Positions 26,774 to 35,614 of a DNA stretch of 64,000 nucleotides are shown here, piece after piece. Source of the DNA: DASRLE01 sp963825315 (lineage in GTDB: Bacteria; Verrucomicrobiota; Verrucomicrobiia; Limisphaerales; Palsa-1400); assembly GCA_963825315.1 (NCBI GenBank), contig CAWGST010000001.1, positions 2,542,001-2,606,000 on the forward strand, read 5' to 3'. The notes under the pieces were generated by a model. The model was not told where the DNA came from and made no database searches. It saw only the letters and a list, made by a program, of their open reading frames with translations. The position numbers were made by a program, and so were the translations under genes. Position 1 is the first letter of the stretch, and the number at the start of each line of letters is the position of its first letter.

Positions 26774-28023
26774 ACGCAGGCGATCTGAAAAATTTTTCAT
26801 CCGCCGCCAGCGATCAATTGTTCGGACACATCATTCCATTTTGGTGCGGCCCGGCGGTGGACCAGGAACAGGGCGGCTGGATGGGTTGGCTGTCCAACGA
26901 CCTCAAGCCGGACCGCGCCAAGCCGAAAGGCCTGATCGTCCATTGCCGGATCCTGTGGACGTTTTCCGCCGTCCATCGGGCGCGGCCGGAAAAGATTTTT
27001 CAACAGATGGCCGGCCGCGCGTTCGATTATCTGATGAACCGGTTTTGGGATGCGCGCTGCGGCGGAGTGTTCTGGCAATTGAACGACGCCGGCCTGGTGC
27101 TGGATGATGCCAAGAAAATTTACGGCCAGGCGTTTTTCATTTATGCGCTGGCCGAATATCACCGGGCCTTCGGCGCGCCGGCGGCTTTGGCCCGGGCGAT
27201 GGAAGTGTTCGAGTTGATGGAAGAGCACGCGCACGATCCCGGGCATGGCGGCTACCTGGAAGTGCGGCGGCGCGACTGGTCCGAGGCCGGCCCCGACGCG
27301 CGGCTGAGCGACAAGGACATGAATGAGAAGAAATCCATGAACAACCATCTTCACGTTCTGGAAGCCTGCACCAATTTGCACCGGGCCGGCAGGGACGAGC
27401 GGGTCGGGCAGCGATTGCGCGAACTCCTCCAACTGTTTGAGGAGCGGATTCTCGACGCCCGTTCGCAACACTTTCATCACTTTTTTGACGAGGCATGGAA
27501 TGTCCGCTCCGACAGTTACACTTTCGGCCACGACATTGAGGGAAGCTGGCTGCTCTGCGAAGCCGCCGAAGAGCTGGCCGATGCCGGCTGGCGCAAGCGG
27601 GCGGACGCGACCGCGTTGCGGATGTCTGAAGTGGCGCTCCGGGAGGCGGTTCAAAGCGACGGCGGATTGTGTTATGAGGGCAGGCATGGAAAAATAATTG
27701 ACTACGGCAGGGAATGCTGGCCGCAGGCCGAGGCGGTCATCGGCTTTCTCAATGCTTTTCAATTGTCCGGCGACCCGCGTTACTTTGCCGCCGCCCGGCG
27801 GGTCTGGGATTTTATTGACCGGCATCTGGTGGATCGTGTCCATGGCGACTGGTTTTGGCGCATCACGCCGGAAGGCCGCGTGGATGAGACCCTGCCCAAG
27901 GTCAGCGAATGGAAAGGCCCGTATCACGCCTCGCGGGCGTGCCTGGAAACCATCCGCCGTCTCAACGCCATTGCAGCCGCTTGGCACATCGAATCAATCG
28001 AAACACCCCCCACACCACCATGA
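26770..28023 (+). CDS. ce: Cellobiose/mannobiose 2-epimerase (AGE superfamily)
   Basis: A 417-residue protein of the N-acylglucosamine 2-epimerase superfamily, an (alpha/alpha)6 barrel. Features shared with cellobiose 2-epimerases include KSMNNHLHVLEACTNLHR, FGHDIEGSWLLCEAAEEL, ECWPQAEAVIGF and SEWKGPYHASRACLE, which carry the catalytic His residues and substrate-binding Trp/Arg. It epimerises the reducing-end sugar of beta-1,4 disaccharides: mannobiose becomes mannosylglucose, the substrate of the GH130_1 phosphorylase encoded at 30670. The same partnership is known from the Bacteroides fragilis mannan pathway. The ATG overlaps the upstream stop (ATGA), and its own stop overlaps the GH27 start. 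Confidence 0.92.
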   Translation: MNAGDLKNFSSAASDQLFGHIIPFWCGPAVDQEQGGWMGWLSNDLKPDRAKPKGLIVHCRILWTFSAVHRARPEKIFQQMAGRAFDYLMNRFWDARCGGVFWQLNDAGLVLDDAKKIYGQAFFIYALAEYHRAFGAPAALARAMEVFELMEEHAHDPGHGGYLEVRRRDWSEAGPDARLSDKDMNEKKSMNNHLHVLEACTNLHRAGRDERVGQRLRELLQLFEERILDARSQHFHHFFDEAWNVRSDSYTFGHDIEGSWLLCEAAEELADAGWRKRADATALRMSEVALREAVQSDGGLCYEGRHGKIIDYGRECWPQAEAVIGFLNAFQLSGDPRYFAAARRVWDFIDRHLVDRVHGDWFWRITPEGRVDETLPKVSEWKGPYHASRACLETIRRLNAIAAAWHIESIETPPTPP

Positions 28024-29330
28024 AAAGAATAGTTTTGACAGTAAACGGCGCCGCTTGCGCCGGCGTGATCATCCTCCTCTGCGCGGCCTGTGCTGGCCCG
28101 CATGGGCCGGAGAAGGCCGGGGCGCTCGCCCTGACGCCTCAGATGGGCTGGAACAGTTGGAACAAATTTCAAGGCCGCGTCAGCGAGCAACTGATCCGCG
28201 AAACCGCCGACGCCATGGCGACCAACGGCATGAAAGCCGCGGGCTACCAATACGTCAACATAGATGATCTCTGGCAGGCGCAGCAGCGCGATGCCCGGGG
28301 AAATATTCTGGCTGATCCGACACGGTTCCCCTCCGGCATCAAGGCGCTGGCCGACTACGTCCATTCCAGGGGATTGAAGCTGGGCGTCTATTCGGATGCG
28401 GGCGGGCACACTTGCGGCGGCCGGCCCGGCAGCCGGGACCACGAAACACAGGACGCCCAGGCCTACGCGTCTTGGGGAGTTGATTATCTCAAATACGACT
28501 GGTGCGACGTTGACGGCCTGCAAGCTCCCGCAGCCTACAAGAAAATGAGCGACGCCCTGCGCGCCACCGGACGCCCCATCCTTTTCAGTCTGTGCGAATG
28601 GGGCGCCAGCAAGCCGTGGACTTGGGCGAAAGGCATTGGCCAGTCCTGGCGCACCACCGGCGATATTTTTGCCAAATTCGACGGCATAATCGATCACGAC
28701 GGCCAGTGGCAGGAACATGGCGTATTGCAAATCCTTGACCTGCAGGCCGGCTTGCGCAAATACGCCGGCCCCGGCCACTGGAACGATCCCGACATGCTCG
28801 AAGTGGGCAATGGCATGTCCGAGAATGAGGATCGCGCGCACTTCACCCTGTGGTGCTTCCTGGACGCCCCGCTGATTTCGGGAAACGATCTGCGGCACAT
28901 GAACCCGGAAACGCTGAAAATTCTGACGGACCAGGACGTCATCGCGCTGAACCAGGACCCCCTGGGGATTGAGGCGTTGAAGTATTCCGCTCAAGATGGC
29001 GTGGAAGTCTGGTTCAAGCCTTTGGCGCATGGCGCGTGGGCCATGTGTGTTCTTAATCGCAACAAGGAACCGAGGCAGTTCACCTTCGACTGGAGCAACG
29101 AGAAGGTCACGGATGATGTTGCAAATAGAACAACAAGATTCGACACCATTGCCTGCCGGGTGCGCGATCTGTGGCAAAAGCATGCAGCCGAACGAGCCAT
29201 TGGCCCGGTTCCCATCACCTACCGGGTGCGCGATCTGTGGACAAAGCAGGATTTGGGGACGACGGAAACCCCCTTGAGCGCGGAAGTGCCGGGCCATGAT
29301 GTGCTGGCAATCCGCCTCAATAAAAAATAA
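28020..29330 (+). CDS. GH27 alpha-galactosidase lipoprotein
   Basis: A 436-residue protein from the ATG at 28020 overlapping the epimerase stop. The N-terminus ends in VIILLCAAC, a lipobox, so it is probably anchored to a membrane. GH27 signatures are TPQMGWNSWN, VNIDDLW, LKYDWCD with nucleophile Asp160, and SWRTTGD with acid/base Asp215, then GHWNDPDML. It removes alpha-1,6-galactosyl branches from galactomannan. Oddity: in the C-terminal beta-domain the phrase RVRDLW occurs twice (about residues 380 and 403) because of a short in-frame duplication of roughly 65-70 bp. This inserts about 22 residues relative to the usual family end (YRVRDLW.KQDLGTT). Confidence 0.93.
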   Translation: MKRIVLTVNGAACAGVIILLCAACAGPHGPEKAGALALTPQMGWNSWNKFQGRVSEQLIRETADAMATNGMKAAGYQYVNIDDLWQAQQRDARGNILADPTRFPSGIKALADYVHSRGLKLGVYSDAGGHTCGGRPGSRDHETQDAQAYASWGVDYLKYDWCDVDGLQAPAAYKKMSDALRATGRPILFSLCEWGASKPWTWAKGIGQSWRTTGDIFAKFDGIIDHDGQWQEHGVLQILDLQAGLRKYAGPGHWNDPDMLEVGNGMSENEDRAHFTLWCFLDAPLISGNDLRHMNPETLKILTDQDVIALNQDPLGIEALKYSAQDGVEVWFKPLAHGAWAMCVLNRNKEPRQFTFDWSNEKVTDDVANRTTRFDTIACRVRDLWQKHAAERAIGPVPITYRVRDLWTKQDLGTTETPLSAEVPGHDVLAIRLNKK

Positions 29331-30616
29331 TGCCATTTGGAAAAATACAATCCATCGGCAAAAGCGCCGCCGATTTCGTCCGCGTCCGCAACGGCCGCTT
29401 CGAGTGGCGCGGCCGTCCCCATTTTTTCGTCGGCACAAATTTGTGGTGTGCGTGCTATCTGTCCGACGCCAGGTTGAACAAGGGCCGCAAACGCATGATT
29501 CGCGAATTGGATCGCCTCAAGGACATCGGCGTGACCAACCTCCGCCTGCTGGCCGGTTCCGAAACTTCCCCCCTGGCCGGCGCCATTCCCCGCGGCATCA
29601 CGCGCGCCCCCGGGGACTACGACGAGGACTTGCTGGCCGGGCTGGATTTTTGTCTGGCCGAAATGGCCAAACGCGACATGCGCGGGATACTTTTTGTGTC
29701 AAACTATTGGCAGTGGTCCGGAGGCTTCGCCCAATACGTGCGCTGGATCACCCACGAATCCATTCCCGATCCGGACCAACCCGTGCAAGCGGAAGGCGAT
29801 TGGGAGGGGTTCATCAAGTTTTCAGCGCGGCTTTACACGATAGCCGCGGCCAACCAGCTTTATTTGGATTACATCTCCCATCTCATCCAGCGGCGCAACA
29901 CGGTCAACGGCCGCATTTACCGCGACGACCCGGCGATCATGACCTGGGAACTGGCCAATGAACCCCGGCCCGGCGCCGATGCCCGGACCGCCGACATGCC
30001 GCTTTTTTCCCGATGGGTTGACGCCACGGCGCGGTTCATTCATGCGCAGGACCCCAATCATCTGGTCTGCACCGGCAGCGAAGGCCTTCATGGTTGCCTG
30101 GAAAACGCCGATCACTTTGTGCAATCGCACCAAAGCCCGGCCATTGATTATGTGACCGTCCACATGTGGCTCAAGAATTGGCGCTGGCTGGCCGACCCCT
30201 GCCTTGGGCCTGCCTACGAACAGGCCGCGGACCGCGCCAGCCATCATGTTGAACAACACACCGTCCTGGCCGGCGACACGCTGCACAAGCCGCTCGTCCT
30301 GGAAGAATTCGGCCTGCCGCGCGACCACGAGAAATATGAACCCGGCACGCCAACAACAGCGCGCGATGATTATTTCAGCCGCATGTTCAATCAAGTGGCC
30401 GAATCCTGCAAAGCCGGACGGGCGCTCCAGGGCGCAAACTTCTGGGCCTGGGGCGGCGAAGGCCGCGCCGACGGCGGCGGCCTTCATTCCGCCGGCGCTT
30501 TGATGGGAGACCCGTTCTCCGAGCCGCAGGGATTGAACTCTATTTTTGACACGGACAAAAGCACGCTCTCCGTCATTGCCGGGGCCAACACGAAACTGGC
30601 CGCCCTGGCCGGCTAG
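29330..30616 (+). CDS. GH5 (GH5_7-like) mannanase/mannosidase
   Basis: A 428-residue protein whose ATG overlaps the GH27 stop by one base. The sequence FEWRGRPHFFVGTNLWCACYL, WELANEPRPG (acid/base Glu211), YVTVHMWLKNW and LVLEEFGLPRD (nucleophile Glu326) matches subfamily 7 beta-mannanases. No signal peptide is visible: the N-terminus is MPFGKIQSIGKSAADFVRVR. It may therefore act inside the cell on imported mannooligosaccharides, unlike the two secreted enzymes at 4.6-7.1 kb. An exo-acting role cannot be excluded. Confidence 0.9.
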   Translation: MPFGKIQSIGKSAADFVRVRNGRFEWRGRPHFFVGTNLWCACYLSDARLNKGRKRMIRELDRLKDIGVTNLRLLAGSETSPLAGAIPRGITRAPGDYDEDLLAGLDFCLAEMAKRDMRGILFVSNYWQWSGGFAQYVRWITHESIPDPDQPVQAEGDWEGFIKFSARLYTIAAANQLYLDYISHLIQRRNTVNGRIYRDDPAIMTWELANEPRPGADARTADMPLFSRWVDATARFIHAQDPNHLVCTGSEGLHGCLENADHFVQSHQSPAIDYVTVHMWLKNWRWLADPCLGPAYEQAADRASHHVEQHTVLAGDTLHKPLVLEEFGLPRDHEKYEPGTPTTARDDYFSRMFNQVAESCKAGRALQGANFWAWGGEGRADGGGLHSAGALMGDPFSEPQGLNSIFDTDKSTLSVIAGANTKLAALAG

Positions 30617-30669
30617 GCCGTTTCGATCTTTGAATTCGCAACCACTCCACCACAAACCGTCCAAGCCCG

Positions 30670-31857
30670 ATGAACAAAATCTCCTTCCAAAACAAATTGA
30701 AACAACTCCAGCGGCGGCATGAACAACTGATCAAACGCCGCAACCGCCCGCAGAAGGGCGGAAACGGAATATTCGACCGCTATGAATTTCCCGTCCTCAC
30801 CGCCGAACATGCCCCGCTTTTCTGGCGTTATGACTTCAGCCACGCGGACAATCCGCATTTGCTGACCCGGCTGGGAATCAATTGCGCTTTCAACGCGGGC
30901 GCGATGGATTGGAACGGCCATGTTGTTTTGATGGCGCGGGTTGAAGGCTGGGACCGCAAGTCCTTTTTCGCCGTCGCCGAAAGCAGCAACGGCGTGGATG
31001 GATTCCGTTTTTGGGATTATCCCGTCCGCATGCCGGAGTTGGAAGACAAGGAGACAAACCTTTACGATATGCGCCTGGTGCGCCATCAGGACGGATGGAT
31101 TTACGGGCTGTTCTGCGCCGAGCGGCATGACGACTCCAAGCCGGGGGACCTTTCCGCCGCCATCGCCCGATGCGGCATCGCCCGGACCAAAGACCTGGTG
31201 CAATGGGAACGGCTGCCCGATCTCAAAACCTCTTCATTGCACCAGCGCAATTGCGTTCTGCATCCCGAATTTGTCAACGGCAAGTACGCCTTTTATACGC
31301 GCCCCATGACGGATTTTGCCGCGACGGGTTCCGGCGACGGCATCGGCTGGGGCTTGTGCGATGACATTGCCAATGCCGCCATCGGCGCGGAACAAATTGT
31401 TGACCCCCGCTTCTACCATACCATCAAAGAAGGCAAGAACGGTCTCGGCCCCGCGCCCATCAAAACCGGGAAAGGCTGGCTGCACCTGGCGCACGGCGTG
31501 CGCACGACAGCCGCCGGCATGCGATACGTCCTCTATATGTTCCTGTGCGATCTGGGCGATCCGGCCAAAGTCATCAAAGCTCCCGGCGGATATTTCATGG
31601 CCCCGGAAGGCGAAGAGCGCGTTGGTGATGTGTCCAACGTGGTGTTCGCCAACGGCTGGGTGGCGCGCCCCAACGGCGACGTGTTCATTTATTACGGCTC
31701 GTCGGACACCCGCACCCATGTCGCAACCAGCACTGTGGATAAATTGCTCGATTACGTTCAGAACACCCCGGCAGACGGCATGCGGACCGGAATTTGCGTG
31801 GAACGACGATGCCGTTTGATTGACAAAAATCTGCGGTTGGCTTCCAAACAAAAATAG
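30670..31857 (+). CDS. mgp: 4-O-beta-D-mannosyl-D-glucose phosphorylase (GH130_1)
   Basis: A 395-residue protein with the subfamily-1 N-terminal helix (FQNKLKQLQRRHEQLIKRR). FPVLTAEHAPLFWRYDFS, LYDMRLVRHQDGWIYG (catalytic Asp133), CAERHDDSKPGDLS and WLHLAHGVRTTAAGMRYVLY closely parallel the characterised mannosylglucose phosphorylases of Bacteroides and Ruminococcus. It converts Man-beta-1,4-Glc plus phosphate to mannose 1-phosphate and glucose in the cytoplasm, using the product of the epimerase at 26770. Last gene of the plus-strand operon, 53 bp after the GH5 stop, and followed at once by a hairpin. Confidence 0.94.
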   Translation: MNKISFQNKLKQLQRRHEQLIKRRNRPQKGGNGIFDRYEFPVLTAEHAPLFWRYDFSHADNPHLLTRLGINCAFNAGAMDWNGHVVLMARVEGWDRKSFFAVAESSNGVDGFRFWDYPVRMPELEDKETNLYDMRLVRHQDGWIYGLFCAERHDDSKPGDLSAAIARCGIARTKDLVQWERLPDLKTSSLHQRNCVLHPEFVNGKYAFYTRPMTDFAATGSGDGIGWGLCDDIANAAIGAEQIVDPRFYHTIKEGKNGLGPAPIKTGKGWLHLAHGVRTTAAGMRYVLYMFLCDLGDPAKVIKAPGGYFMAPEGEERVGDVSNVVFANGWVARPNGDVFIYYGSSDTRTHVATSTVDKLLDYVQNTPADGMRTGICVERRCRLIDKNLRLASKQK

Positions 31858-31861
31858 CGAT

Positions 31862-31884
31862 CCGGCCCGAAAATGACGGGCCGG
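31862..31884 (+). terminator. GC-rich hairpin after the mannan operon
   Basis: CCGGCCCG (31862-31869) and CGGGCCGG (31877-31884) form a perfect 8-bp stem with a 7-base loop, 5 bases after the GH130_1 stop. There is no T-run, so it may act with Rho or as an mRNA 3' stabiliser. Confidence 0.55.
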
Positions 31885-32062
31885 CCCTCGAAGACGATTT
31901 GATGAAATTGGCGAACCCCTTGAAGGTTTAGGCGCGGGCAACCAACGGAAACTTTTCCGAGTCTCACCCCACCGGGATGTGCCCGGCGTTGCCGGCAGCG
32001 CGCCGCCCGGCTTGCGCGCGCCTCCGCCATCAGCTATGCTTTTTTTGTTGTCTGGTCGTGTC

Positions 32063-32872
32063 ATGCCTGTTTTTTACGATACACACGCGCATCTCGGTTT
32101 TCCCGATTTTGCCCCTGACTTGCCCGAGGTGATCGAGCGGGCCGCGGCCGCCGGCATCGGCAAAATCATTGCCATCGGCACCGACTTGGAGAGCAGCGCC
32201 CAGGCCATCCGCATTGCCGAAAGGTTCCCCAACGTGTTCGCCGCCGTCGGCTGGCATCCGACGCAGGCGCTGCAAGCGCCGCCCGACGTGCGGCCGGCGT
32301 TGCGCGACTTGGCGGGGCATCCCAAAGTGGTGGCCATCGGCGAAACGGGGCTGGATTATCACCGGCGTCCGAATGATGCCAAAGGGCAGGCCGGGTTCGA
32401 GCATTACAAGGAGCGGCAGAAGGAGATTTTCCGCCAGCAAATGGAAGTGGCGGCGGAACGGGGATTGAACTGCGTCATTCACCAGCGCGACTCGTTCGAG
32501 GATACCCTGGCGCAAATGCAGCCATTCGCGGGACGGACGCGCGGGGTGTTCCACTGTTTTTCCGAAGACGCCGGGGCGTTGCGCCGGGTGCTGGCCATGG
32601 GATCGCTGGTCAGTTTCACGGGCATTGTCACATTTAAAAACGGCCGGAACGCGCGCGAGGCGCTGGCCGCGGCCGCGTTGGGCCAGTTTATGTTCGAGAC
32701 CGATTGTCCGTTTCTGGCCCCGGCGCCGTTTCGAGGCAAGCGGTGCGAACCGGCGCATGTCAGAGAAATTTCCCGGCTGGCCGCGGAAATCAAGAACTGT
32801 TCGCTGGCGGAACTGAGCGCGGCGACCATTGCCGCCGCGCACGGTTTTTTCCCCAAACTGGCTGGAAGTTGA
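32063..32872 (+). CDS. tatD: TatD-family metal-dependent hydrolase
   Basis: A 269-residue protein from the ATG at 32063 (an in-frame ATG at 32036 would add LFLLSGRV). The TatD metal ligands are in FYDTHAHLGF (HxH), AIGETGLDYH (Glu), VIHQRD (His), FHCFSED (His) and MFETDCPFLAPAPFRGK (Asp). Members are 3'-5' DNA/RNA exonucleases or D-aminoacyl-tRNA deacylase-like enzymes. It is separated from the mannan operon by a hairpin and about 200 bp, so it is probably an independent housekeeping gene. Confidence 0.93.
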   Translation: MPVFYDTHAHLGFPDFAPDLPEVIERAAAAGIGKIIAIGTDLESSAQAIRIAERFPNVFAAVGWHPTQALQAPPDVRPALRDLAGHPKVVAIGETGLDYHRRPNDAKGQAGFEHYKERQKEIFRQQMEVAAERGLNCVIHQRDSFEDTLAQMQPFAGRTRGVFHCFSEDAGALRRVLAMGSLVSFTGIVTFKNGRNAREALAAAALGQFMFETDCPFLAPAPFRGKRCEPAHVREISRLAAEIKNCSLAELSAATIAAAHGFFPKLAGS

Positions 32873-32940
32873 AGGCGCAAAAACCGGCGCGCCGGACGCA
32901 ACTGAGTTGACGCCGCGGGGTTAATCCGTAAGATGGAAAC

Positions 32941-33591
32941 ATGAGCAATTTGGCAAAGGTTCTCCGGGGATTGGCGGTGCTGGCGATGGCCGCCGGGCTG
33001 GGAACTTTGATTGGCTGGCTGGTCAGCCGGCAAGGCGATGTCACGCCCGTCGCCGTGCCTCCCGTCACCAATCAACCGCTGGCGGTTGCGCCAATGGCGG
33101 CCCAGGCCCCTGGGCCGGAGCCTTTTCCCTTCATGCCCAAACCAGCGCGCGCAAAGGCGGCCAGCCGTGTGGACCAAGGCGCCGCCGATTGGGAACAAAA
33201 GCTCGATGACATCCTTCTCGGCGATGACGATGAGAACGGCAAGGCCGACAAAATCCTGGCCTTGATCCCGCGCGCTCCCGCCGACGCCCAGCAGGAGCTG
33301 GCGCAACATTTGGTCAACATGGTGCAGGATGACCATTACGACGGGGCGGCGGAAATGCTGACCAATGCGGACACCCCCGCCGACGTTTCGAGCGTGCTGA
33401 TGAACGATTTGCTCAACCGCAACAATGCCCTCAAGCTCCCCATGCTCCTGGCCATCGCCCGCAACGACTCTCATCCCCTCAAAGACCAGGCGCTGGATTT
33501 GCTCGGCCTTCTCACTCAGGAAGACAACGGCACGAATTGGGACCAATGGTCCTCCACCATCGACACCTGGCTGCAAGACAATCCGGAATGA
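32941..33591 (+). CDS. Membrane-anchored protein of unknown function
   Basis: A 216-residue protein with one N-terminal membrane segment (LAVLAMAAGLGTLIGWLV) and a Pro/Ala-rich linker. The C-terminal half is all-helical and HEAT-like (LALIPRAPADAQQELAQHLV, LNRNNALKLPMLLAIAR, DQALDLLGLLTQ). I recognise no named family. It is 68 bp after tatD and 24 bp before the rRNA methyltransferase, so it may be co-transcribed with both. It appears to be a periplasm-facing structural or adaptor protein (inference). Confidence 0.75.
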   Translation: MSNLAKVLRGLAVLAMAAGLGTLIGWLVSRQGDVTPVAVPPVTNQPLAVAPMAAQAPGPEPFPFMPKPARAKAASRVDQGAADWEQKLDDILLGDDDENGKADKILALIPRAPADAQQELAQHLVNMVQDDHYDGAAEMLTNADTPADVSSVLMNDLLNRNNALKLPMLLAIARNDSHPLKDQALDLLGLLTQEDNGTNWDQWSSTIDTWLQDNPE

Positions 33592-33615
33592 TTCCCCACC
33601 CGTTGTTGTTATAGG

Positions 33616-34854
33616 ATGAATCCCGGGCCGGCCGACTGTTCACAAAATATGGAAGCACCCCTGCCAACTGTAATACTAAGACCGGGCACGGCGGATCGTG
33701 TCATCGCCGGGCATCCGTGGATTTATGCGGGGTCCGTTCTGCGCCTGACGGCGCCGGCCGCCGACGGCGCGCTGGTGCAAATCAAGGATCACCGGCAACG
33801 TTTTCTGGGCGTGGGTTTCTATAATTCAAAATCAAAAATCCAGGTCAGGGTCATTGCCCCGGAGCGGGTGGAGGTCAACAGCGGTTTTTTCGCCGAACGC
33901 ATCCGCGCCGCGCTGGCGGTGAGGCAACGCCATTTGCCGCGGGCCTCTTCCTTTCGCGTGGTCAATGCGGAGAGCGATTTTTTGAGCGGATTGATTGTGG
34001 ATAAATACGGCGAAGTTCTCGTCGTGCAAATCTCCTCCCTCGGCATGGACCGGCGCAAAGCGATGATCGTCGAAGCGCTCCAGGGCCTGTTCTCCCCGCG
34101 CGCCATCGTGGAACGGAGCGAGGCGTCCTTTCGAAAATTCGAAGGGCTGCCCGAAAGCAACGGACTTTTGAGCGGAGCGCTGGAGGGGCCGGTGCAAATC
34201 GAACTGAATGGGTTGAAGTTCGACGTTGATATTCTGGGCGGCCATAAAACGGGCCTTTACCTGGATCAGCAGCAGAATTACCAAAAGGTGGCCGATCTCA
34301 TCCGGGGCGGACAGGTTTTGGATTGTTTCAGTTTTCTGGGGGGATTTGCGCTCCATTGCGCGCGCGCCGGCGCGGCGCACGTTCACGGCCTGGAGCAGAG
34401 CGAAGAGGCGGTGGCCGGGGCGGGCCGCCAGGCGCGGGCCAATGGTCTGGCCGCCCAATGCTCCTTCGAAACGGCCAACGTCTTCGACTGGCTCAAGGCC
34501 CAGACCGCCGTCCGCCCGCACGAGAAGGTCGTTCCGAAATTCGACGCCATTATTCTTGATCCGCCCTCCTTCACGCGCACGCGCGCCGCCGTGGAGGACG
34601 CCATGCGGGGCTACAAGGAGATTCATTTGCGGGCGCTGAAGCTCTTGAAAACCGGGGGAACACTCGCCACCTTTTGCTGCTCGCACCATGTGGACGCCGC
34701 GCTGTTTCAAGACATCATTTCGGAAGCGGCCTTCGACGCCCGCCGCATCCTGCGGCGCGTGGCCGTTTACAGCCAATCGCCCGACCACCCCATTTTGCCG
34801 GCGGTTCCGGAGACAGAGTATCTCAAGGGCTTCGCCTTTGAAGTGGCGCGCTAA
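33616..34854 (+). CDS. rlmI: Class I SAM-dependent rRNA methyltransferase, RlmI-like
   Basis: A 412-residue protein (an alternative start at 33649 gives MEAPLPTVIL). It has an N-terminal PUA-like domain (VIAGHPWIYAGSVLRL, FLGVGFYN), an RlmI middle domain (VNAESDFLSGLIVDKY) and a Rossmann methyltransferase domain with VLDCFSFLGGFALHCARAGA (SAM loop), VHGLEQSEEAV and the catalytic-loop AIILDPPSFTR. RlmI methylates a cytosine in 23S rRNA; the exact target here is inferred from family similarity. Start choice is uncertain because neither ATG has a strong Shine-Dalgarno sequence. Confidence 0.9.
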   Translation: MNPGPADCSQNMEAPLPTVILRPGTADRVIAGHPWIYAGSVLRLTAPAADGALVQIKDHRQRFLGVGFYNSKSKIQVRVIAPERVEVNSGFFAERIRAALAVRQRHLPRASSFRVVNAESDFLSGLIVDKYGEVLVVQISSLGMDRRKAMIVEALQGLFSPRAIVERSEASFRKFEGLPESNGLLSGALEGPVQIELNGLKFDVDILGGHKTGLYLDQQQNYQKVADLIRGGQVLDCFSFLGGFALHCARAGAAHVHGLEQSEEAVAGAGRQARANGLAAQCSFETANVFDWLKAQTAVRPHEKVVPKFDAIILDPPSFTRTRAAVEDAMRGYKEIHLRALKLLKTGGTLATFCCSHHVDAALFQDIISEAAFDARRILRRVAVYSQSPDHPILPAVPETEYLKGFAFEVAR

Positions 34855-34879
34855 AGCGGCCGGGGCGCCGCGGCTTCCA

Positions 34880-35596
34880 TTAATTGCGGGCGGCTTGCGG
34901 TAGGGCCGCGATTTCAGCTTTCACCCCGGCAAAATCCGTTTGGAAACCGGCGTTCTTTTTCATCTCCCGCACAATGGCCTGGGCGAAGACGCGTCCGGCA
35001 TAAATATCGGTGGGATAATGCCGGCCAATCTCGACCCGATGCCAGCCGATGCCGCGCGCTTCGGCGATGATGGCATCATGCCTGCCAGGAAACAAATCAG
35101 CCAGCACCAGCGCCAGAACCATTGATTCGGTGGCATGGCCGCTGGGGTAACTGAAGCTTTTTTCAAGTTTGCCGGCAGCCAGGGTTGGATCAATGGCGTA
35201 GGGGCGCGGACGTTTCCAAAGTTCCTTTGCGGCGCCGGTCGCAGTTTCGGCGTCTTCCTGCACGCGCTGGAGAAACTCTTCGGTCTTGGGAAATTTGCCG
35301 GGTTGGAAAAAATCCCCGATGGCTGGCGTAAAATTGAAGACGGTAAGCTTCTTTTCCTTGAGGGCGGCGGCAACCTCGTTGCTGGGAGCGGCGCGGCAAA
35401 CCGATCGAACTTCCGCCAGGTCCGCGGCTTGTTCCGGCGAATCGGGCAACGGCGGCGGCGCAAGCAGGGCGATGGCGTCGGGCTCGCCGGCGGGCAGGTA
35501 ATGCGTATCCCCGGCGTGCAACGGCGCAAGGGCCACAGCCAGCGCGAATAGTATGGGGGCAAAGCTGCGATTGATTGGCAAACGGAGATTCTTCAT
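34880..35596 (-). CDS. Class A acid phosphatase (PAP2 superfamily), secreted
   Basis: A 238-residue protein with a signal peptide (FAPILFALAVALAPLHAG). The three PAP2 motifs are present: KELWKRPRP, SYPSGHATESM, and GWHRVEIGRHYPTD with the catalytic His. The spacing and the helical N-terminal half match the class A non-specific acid phosphatases (PhoN type), which free phosphate from organic monoesters in the periplasm. It is convergent with the methyltransferase gene (25 bp between stops) and 18 bp downstream of the pseudopilin gene, so the two may be co-transcribed. Confidence 0.92.
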   Translation of the reverse strand: MKNLRLPINRSFAPILFALAVALAPLHAGDTHYLPAGEPDAIALLAPPPLPDSPEQAADLAEVRSVCRAAPSNEVAAALKEKKLTVFNFTPAIGDFFQPGKFPKTEEFLQRVQEDAETATGAAKELWKRPRPYAIDPTLAAGKLEKSFSYPSGHATESMVLALVLADLFPGRHDAIIAEARGIGWHRVEIGRHYPTDIYAGRVFAQAIVREMKKNAGFQTDFAGVKAEIAALPQAARN

Positions 35597-35614
35597 TTTC
35601 GGAATGGAAGCTGT

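Noticed and set aside
28696..29221. Possibility that the repeated RVRDLW marks a gene fusion or broken GH27
   Set aside because: The frame is continuous and the catalytic residues precede it. A small in-frame duplication explains it.
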